64,000 nt of DNA from Patiria pectinifera (Eukaryota > Echinodermata > Asteroidea > Valvatida > Asterinidae), in the NCBI GenBank assembly GCA_029964075.1, contig CM057140.1, forward strand, positions 14,960,643 through 15,024,642, read 5' to 3'. Each line of letters opens with the position of its first letter. The first letter of the stretch is position 1. The translations under genes were made by a program, and so were the position numbers. Below, piece by piece: positions 59,773 through 64,000 of this stretch. A model generated the notes under the pieces. The model had not been told where the DNA came from, did not search any database, and was given only the letters and a program-made list of their open reading frames with translations.

Positions 59773-62700
59773 ATGAGTGATCGACTTATCAACGAAGGAG
59801 TGAAATGGATGTTGGTGGTAAGTCACCATATGCAGTGATGGCAAGCAAAAGTCTACATATGCCTACTAAAAAAAGTACTTTAGTATAAATTGTGTGCATT
59901 TAAATTTTTAATTACATTTGTCTATTTGACAACAGCAACAGGGAGTGATTTTTATGAATTAAAATGATATAAAAATCTTTAACATGCATGATAAACTTTG
60001 CAACGCATAGGACAATCACACTTAGCTCTATGTTATGTTTTTTTCCCTCATAAACATGATAAATTGTGAAATTTGACTCATGTTACAATGTTTTGCTTGA
60101 TGGTTTTTTGAATGGTAAAAAAAATGGTACACAAACATTTACATTTTTATAATTTAAAATAATATGCTAGATTTCATGACGTCTGTCCATTTCATTTGCA
60201 GTTTTTGTGGTTTGTGGCCAATCTAGTCGCATGGCTGGCGTCCTACTTGACCTACGCCAACTCAGATGAATTCTTCTACATGCGGCATCTCATGGGGGTA
60301 AGTTTGTCATCCCACAAATTGGTGGGAAAAAAAACCTACAATTTTAAATTTTGAAGATTCCTAAATTGTAAAATTTTATAAAAAGATTTAGGTTGAATAG
60401 ATTTGTAACGAATCTAGTCTATTGTTGCTACCAGGCGAGTCTTCCCGTTGCTAGGGCGAGTGCTACATGTCTCAACCTCAACAGTATGATGATCCTGCTC
60501 CCAGTCTGTCGCAACATCATTTCCTTCTTCAGAGGATCTTGTGAGACAAATAGGGTAAGACTACACCCCTCCCCCAACCCAAGTTGTCACTTCCTCCCCC
60601 GCACCACAACACCGCACCCCCAAAGTGTTCTGAAACATCATCTTGTTTCTTTTGATTCTGTTAGGAGCATCTTTCTCAAGAGGAATTGTTCTCCTTAACA
60701 TCAACTGGTTCACTAGGATGCATTTATTTGAAATGTAGATATTCTTGAAAGTTAGATTTTATGAATCTTTGGGGAAAATGCCATCTTCAAAGATTTCTCT
60801 TGAAAATAATGAAAGGCACAAAAGGGAGGGTTAAGCCTAAATCTACCCTAGCCTGTTAAATCATGCCTTCCCACTAACAATTTTGCCTTTATCATCATTC
60901 AAAGTTTCAAGTGTCTTTGTTTCAGTATTATCGTCGTAATCTGAGACGTCAGCTTGACAAGAACATCACCTTCCACAAAGTGGTTGCCTACTTGGTTGTG
61001 TTCTTCACCATCATCCACGTCGTTAGTCATTGTTTCAATTCCCAAAACCTCTACAACTCAGTCACTAATGAATCCGGACCACTGGCTACAATCTTGAGCT
61101 CAAAACGAACAGAATCGGGAAATTTCCTCAATCCTATTCAAGTACTCAATAAGGTATGTACTCGAACCTTCTTTTCTATTTTTTTCCTTCGTGTTTTTTT
61201 ATGGAATGGGGGCTGAGTTATTACAATCTAAGTTGAAACTTATACTCAGCCTTAACTCCCTAGCCAGTTTTGCTGATCTAGCCTGATTCCATTAAAATCA
61301 ACAAGCCTGCAAGAACTAAACAGCACTTTCTTGATATTTCTTGTAAAGTTAGTCGCTTGCTAGGCTCTTCCTGAGAACTCTTGATCTTCCTCGTGGGTTT
61401 TAAAGAATCTGATTATGTAAATTGTGTCCTTGGGCAAGACATTTTACAACAATTTCATTCCTTCATCAATGAGTAAGTGAGTGCCTCTGAGGGTTTGAAA
61501 ATTGGCAGTGAGTGATGAGTTGGAAGTGAGAAGTTGTTTTTGAAGGTATCACGTCTTTATAATAGCATCGGTCCAACTATAGTTGGGGCTGTCCTAACTA
61601 TAGCTGGGGCTGTCCTAACTATAGCTGGGGCTGTCCTAACTATAGTTGGGACTGTTCTAACTACAGTAAGGGCTGTCCTTAACTATAGCTGGGGCTGTCC
61701 TAACTATAGCTGGGGCTGTCCTAACTATAGTTGGGACTGTTCTAACTACAGTAAGGGCTGTCCTAACTATAGCTGGGGCTGTCCTAACTATAGCTGGGGC
61801 TGTCCTAACTATAGTTGGGGCTGTCCTAACTATAGTTGGGACTGTTCCAACTACAGTAAGGGCTGTCCTAACAATAGCTGGGGCTGTCCTAACTATAGCT
61901 GGGGCTGTCCTAACTATAGCTGGGGCTGTCCTAACTATAGTTGGGGCTGTCCTAACTATAGTTGGGGCTGTCCTTACTATAGTTGGGGCTGTCCTAACTA
62001 TAGTTGGGGCTGTCCTAACTATAGCTGGGGCTGTCCTAACTATAGCTGGGGCTGTCCTAACTATAGTTGGGATGGTCCAAACTATAGTTGGGACGATGTT
62101 ATTGTTGGGCGTATCAAAGACAGCAACTGTCAATTGCACATCTCCTCAGTTAGTTTGAGTGTTTTCAGAAACATTTATTGGCCAGACAATCAGGGGTAAT
62201 ATGTCTCCTAATTTTCTTGTTTCTTGTCTCAGAGTCCGTATGGTCTGACTCTTATTGACAAGGTGTTGCAGTTGCTTCCTGGATGGACCGGTGCCGTCCT
62301 TACATTAGTCCTTATTGTCATGTTTTCATCTTCAACAGAATTTATCAGGTACGCAGGTTGAAATCTACCTCATCTTTGCCCCAAAAAATAATTTTTAAAT
62401 GTAAAAGTCACCATGGTGATATTTTATATTCACGTAAAAAAAAAATTGGCAATTTTGAGATTGTAATTTTAAATTAAAATGACACAGTTTTCAAAGACTT
62501 CCAATATTTCACCAGAATTCACAAACACTTGATATGATCTCATTTTTATTTACATGTACTTATATTTAAAATTTCAATATGTTCAAATTATTTTTTGAAT
62601 TGACGCATGAATCTTGCATTGGCCAATGATGATAACATTCCTGTATGTCAATAACCGTTTGATATTGACCTTCATCAATTGTCCCAATCAGCAACGTTTA

Positions 62701-63648
62701 CTTCCTGACTGACGTCCCACATTTAGTGCACCTTTTCATCAAATAATCTGATATATTTCACCTGTTTCCTGAGTGAAGTCCAACTTTCAGGAAGTATTGT
62801 TGGAAGAACAGGGATTTCCTTACACACCGAGTTATGGAACAGATTTTCAATTTGTGACTAAGTTTTGACAAACTCAACCGGAAGTTGCCAGATTAGGTTC
62901 AGTAACCTTGAGTAACTATGCAGTGACTTATGCGTAGTTCACCTTCAATCAAAAAGAAAAATTGAAATTTCTTTCTAATGTACACTGCTTGCAAACAGAA
63001 CCCAAAACCTCAAAATAAGAAACAATCCTGTTTAGAAAAGTTTCTGTCCATTTATACCATGATGGAATTAATCAACAAAATGTTTACTTATTCTTTTATT
63101 TTGTAGACGGTCTTACTTTGAGACTTTCTGGTTTACGCATCACCTCTTTTTCCTGTATTTTGCCATGATTCTGGCCCACGGAGCGCAGTAAGACATTTAC
63201 ATCTAATTATTTTCTACCTCCTATTAAAATTTAGAAACAAACGTAATTTACATAGCAATAAATTGATGACCTTCATCTTGTTGAATTAATATTAAAAAAT
63301 ACAGTAGAGAGGAGGATATTAATATTTTATTTTATTTGCCCACGTAAAAGCACTGTTAGTAAATTTAGAAAGAAGGTGAAAACTACTAGTTTGTAAGAAA
63401 AGTACATTCGCTCAATTTTCAATTTCCATGTTTCAATTCAATATATTAAACAAAAGTATTGCCTTTTGAATTTTGGCATGGATTTGAATTGTCCGATCTG
63501 ATTTCTCAATTGTTTGATCATCTGTAGAGGCATTGTGAGTCGACAGTCTAACGTTGCTGTTCACGATCCAAAGAAGTGTTCAGAAACTATTGCCCAGTGG
63601 GGGACTGACGAGTGTCCTGATCCGACGTTTGTTAACGGCTCAGCAGGA
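59773..63648 (+). CDS. NOX2: NADPH oxidase, NOX1-3 type, paralog B, first 7 coding exons (3' end beyond window)
   Basis: Exons: 59773-59817, 60202-60297, 60435-60554, 60926-61153, 62233-62348, 63107-63187, 63528-63648; the last keeps an open donor, so the FAD and NADPH domains lie to the right of the window. The protein starts [15 protein letters not shown] and keeps [32 protein letters not shown] and the heme histidines in FHK, TIIH, FTHHLF and ILAH (13 residues between the latter pair). Exons 1, 2, 3 and 6 have exactly the same lengths as in NOX-A (45, 96, 120, 81), and 4, 5 and 7 differ only by whole codons (228/258, 116/119, 121/130). The extracellular loops in exons 4 and 7 are diverged, so the duplication is not recent. 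It is divergent from MPC1. A NOX2-like role is inferred; NOX1-3 subtype cannot be set. Confidence 0.95.
61571..62094 (+). repeat. 21-bp minisatellite in NOX-B intron 4
   Basis: About 25 units of GGGGCTGTCCTAACTATAG(C/T)T run head-to-tail. Because 21 is a multiple of 3, frames stay open: GCPNYSW on the plus strand and VRTAPTI on the minus. A variant unit pair (GGGACTGTTC then AACTACAGTAAGG) recurs at about 61647, 61732 and 61838, showing higher-order duplication. It lies wholly within an intron. Confidence 0.95.
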
Positions 63649-64000
63649 GTAAGTAACAATCAAGAAGTCTTCTGTACCTTTTTTTATTATAATAAGCCTG
63701 CCACTCCCCATAGTCAGTATGCATTTTGCCAATCGCCCACACATTTTCCCCTTAATTTACGTCTGGATGATGACTGACGAGCTTAATGATGAAAATTGAC
63801 AGGTTAGGCGGAAATTCATAAAAGCTCATTTGCAGAGTAGATATGTAAACACAATGCACCGTTGCTAAGTAATTTAACCAAACACAGTTGTTACCTGCAC
63901 ACAGACGTAAGGCTCTACTGATATAGCTATCAAATGATGTCAGTTGCATGCTACTGGATAGAGATATTTACAATTTTCAATTTTAAAGTTCACAAGATAG
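63649..64000 (+). other. NOX-B intron 7, left part
   Basis: Sequence after the exon 7 donor to the window edge; I see no further exon or repeat. Confidence 0.6.

Noticed and set aside
61571-62094. Regular short repeats considered as a CRISPR array
   Set aside because: Units are head-to-tail with no unique spacers, and the host is an animal genome.
61534-62199. 221-codon open frame of GCPNYSW repeats, and a 160-codon frame on the other strand
   Set aside because: Both arise from a 21-bp minisatellite inside a NOX-B intron; unit length divisible by three keeps frames open without selection.

Overview
The window is animal nuclear DNA: intron-rich, AT-leaning, with U2-type GT-AG introns and many short non-autonomous repeats. 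The gene content (profilin-4, FAM228, tailless/NR2E1, mitochondrial creatine kinase, two NOX1-3-type NADPH oxidases, an MPC1-type pyruvate carrier subunit) fits a deuterostome invertebrate. An echinoderm or close relative is my best guess, but nothing here fixes the species. Every gene model below was built by hand from reading frame, phase-consistent splice sites and family motifs.

Layout. 0-1 kb: two coding exons of PFN4 on the minus strand; its 3' end lies outside the window. A long PFN4 5' intron runs to a candidate non-coding first exon near 6.3 kb. 6.9-11.8 kb: FAM228 on the plus strand, head-to-head with PFN4, in 7 coding exons and 336 aa. 11.8-13.7 kb: its 3' UTR. 13.7-22.9 kb: no recognisable gene, but CpG-rich patches and a two-copy hairpin-bearing repeat. 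23.2-32.8 kb: NR2E1 (tailless), 7 coding exons, 397 aa, with a 5.5 kb first intron that holds a fold-back element and a cluster of nuclear-receptor half-sites and CREs. 34.9-39.1 kb: mitochondrial creatine kinase, 8 coding exons, 409 aa. 40.8-52.2 kb, minus strand: NOX-A, 13 coding exons, 585 aa, convergent with creatine kinase and probably overlapping it at the 3' end. 54.9-59.1 kb, minus strand: an MPC1-like carrier extended at both ends, with a 16-nt exon and probably a 4-nt exon. 59.8 kb to the right edge: NOX-B on the plus strand, 7 of about 13 exons present.

How the genes relate. NOX-A and NOX-B are old paralogs in inverted orientation with nearly identical exon layouts, and MPC1 sits between them. 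MPC1 and NOX-B start codons are only 676 bp apart and divergent. PFN4 and FAM228 are also divergent, and these two are neighbours in human as I recall, so this is probably ancient linkage. Creatine kinase and MPC1 are both mitochondrial energy-metabolism genes, but I see no sequence evidence that the neighbourhood is functionally coordinated beyond the shared promoter regions.

Repeats explain much of the remaining structure: tRNA-derived SINEs, an 8-bp-TSD hAT-like MITE 10 bp from a splice donor, a TTAA-flanked MITE family, a MITE with a 9-11 bp TSD, a 21-bp minisatellite, a CCTAAT array abutting a splice acceptor, and several tandem duplications of 72-84 bp.
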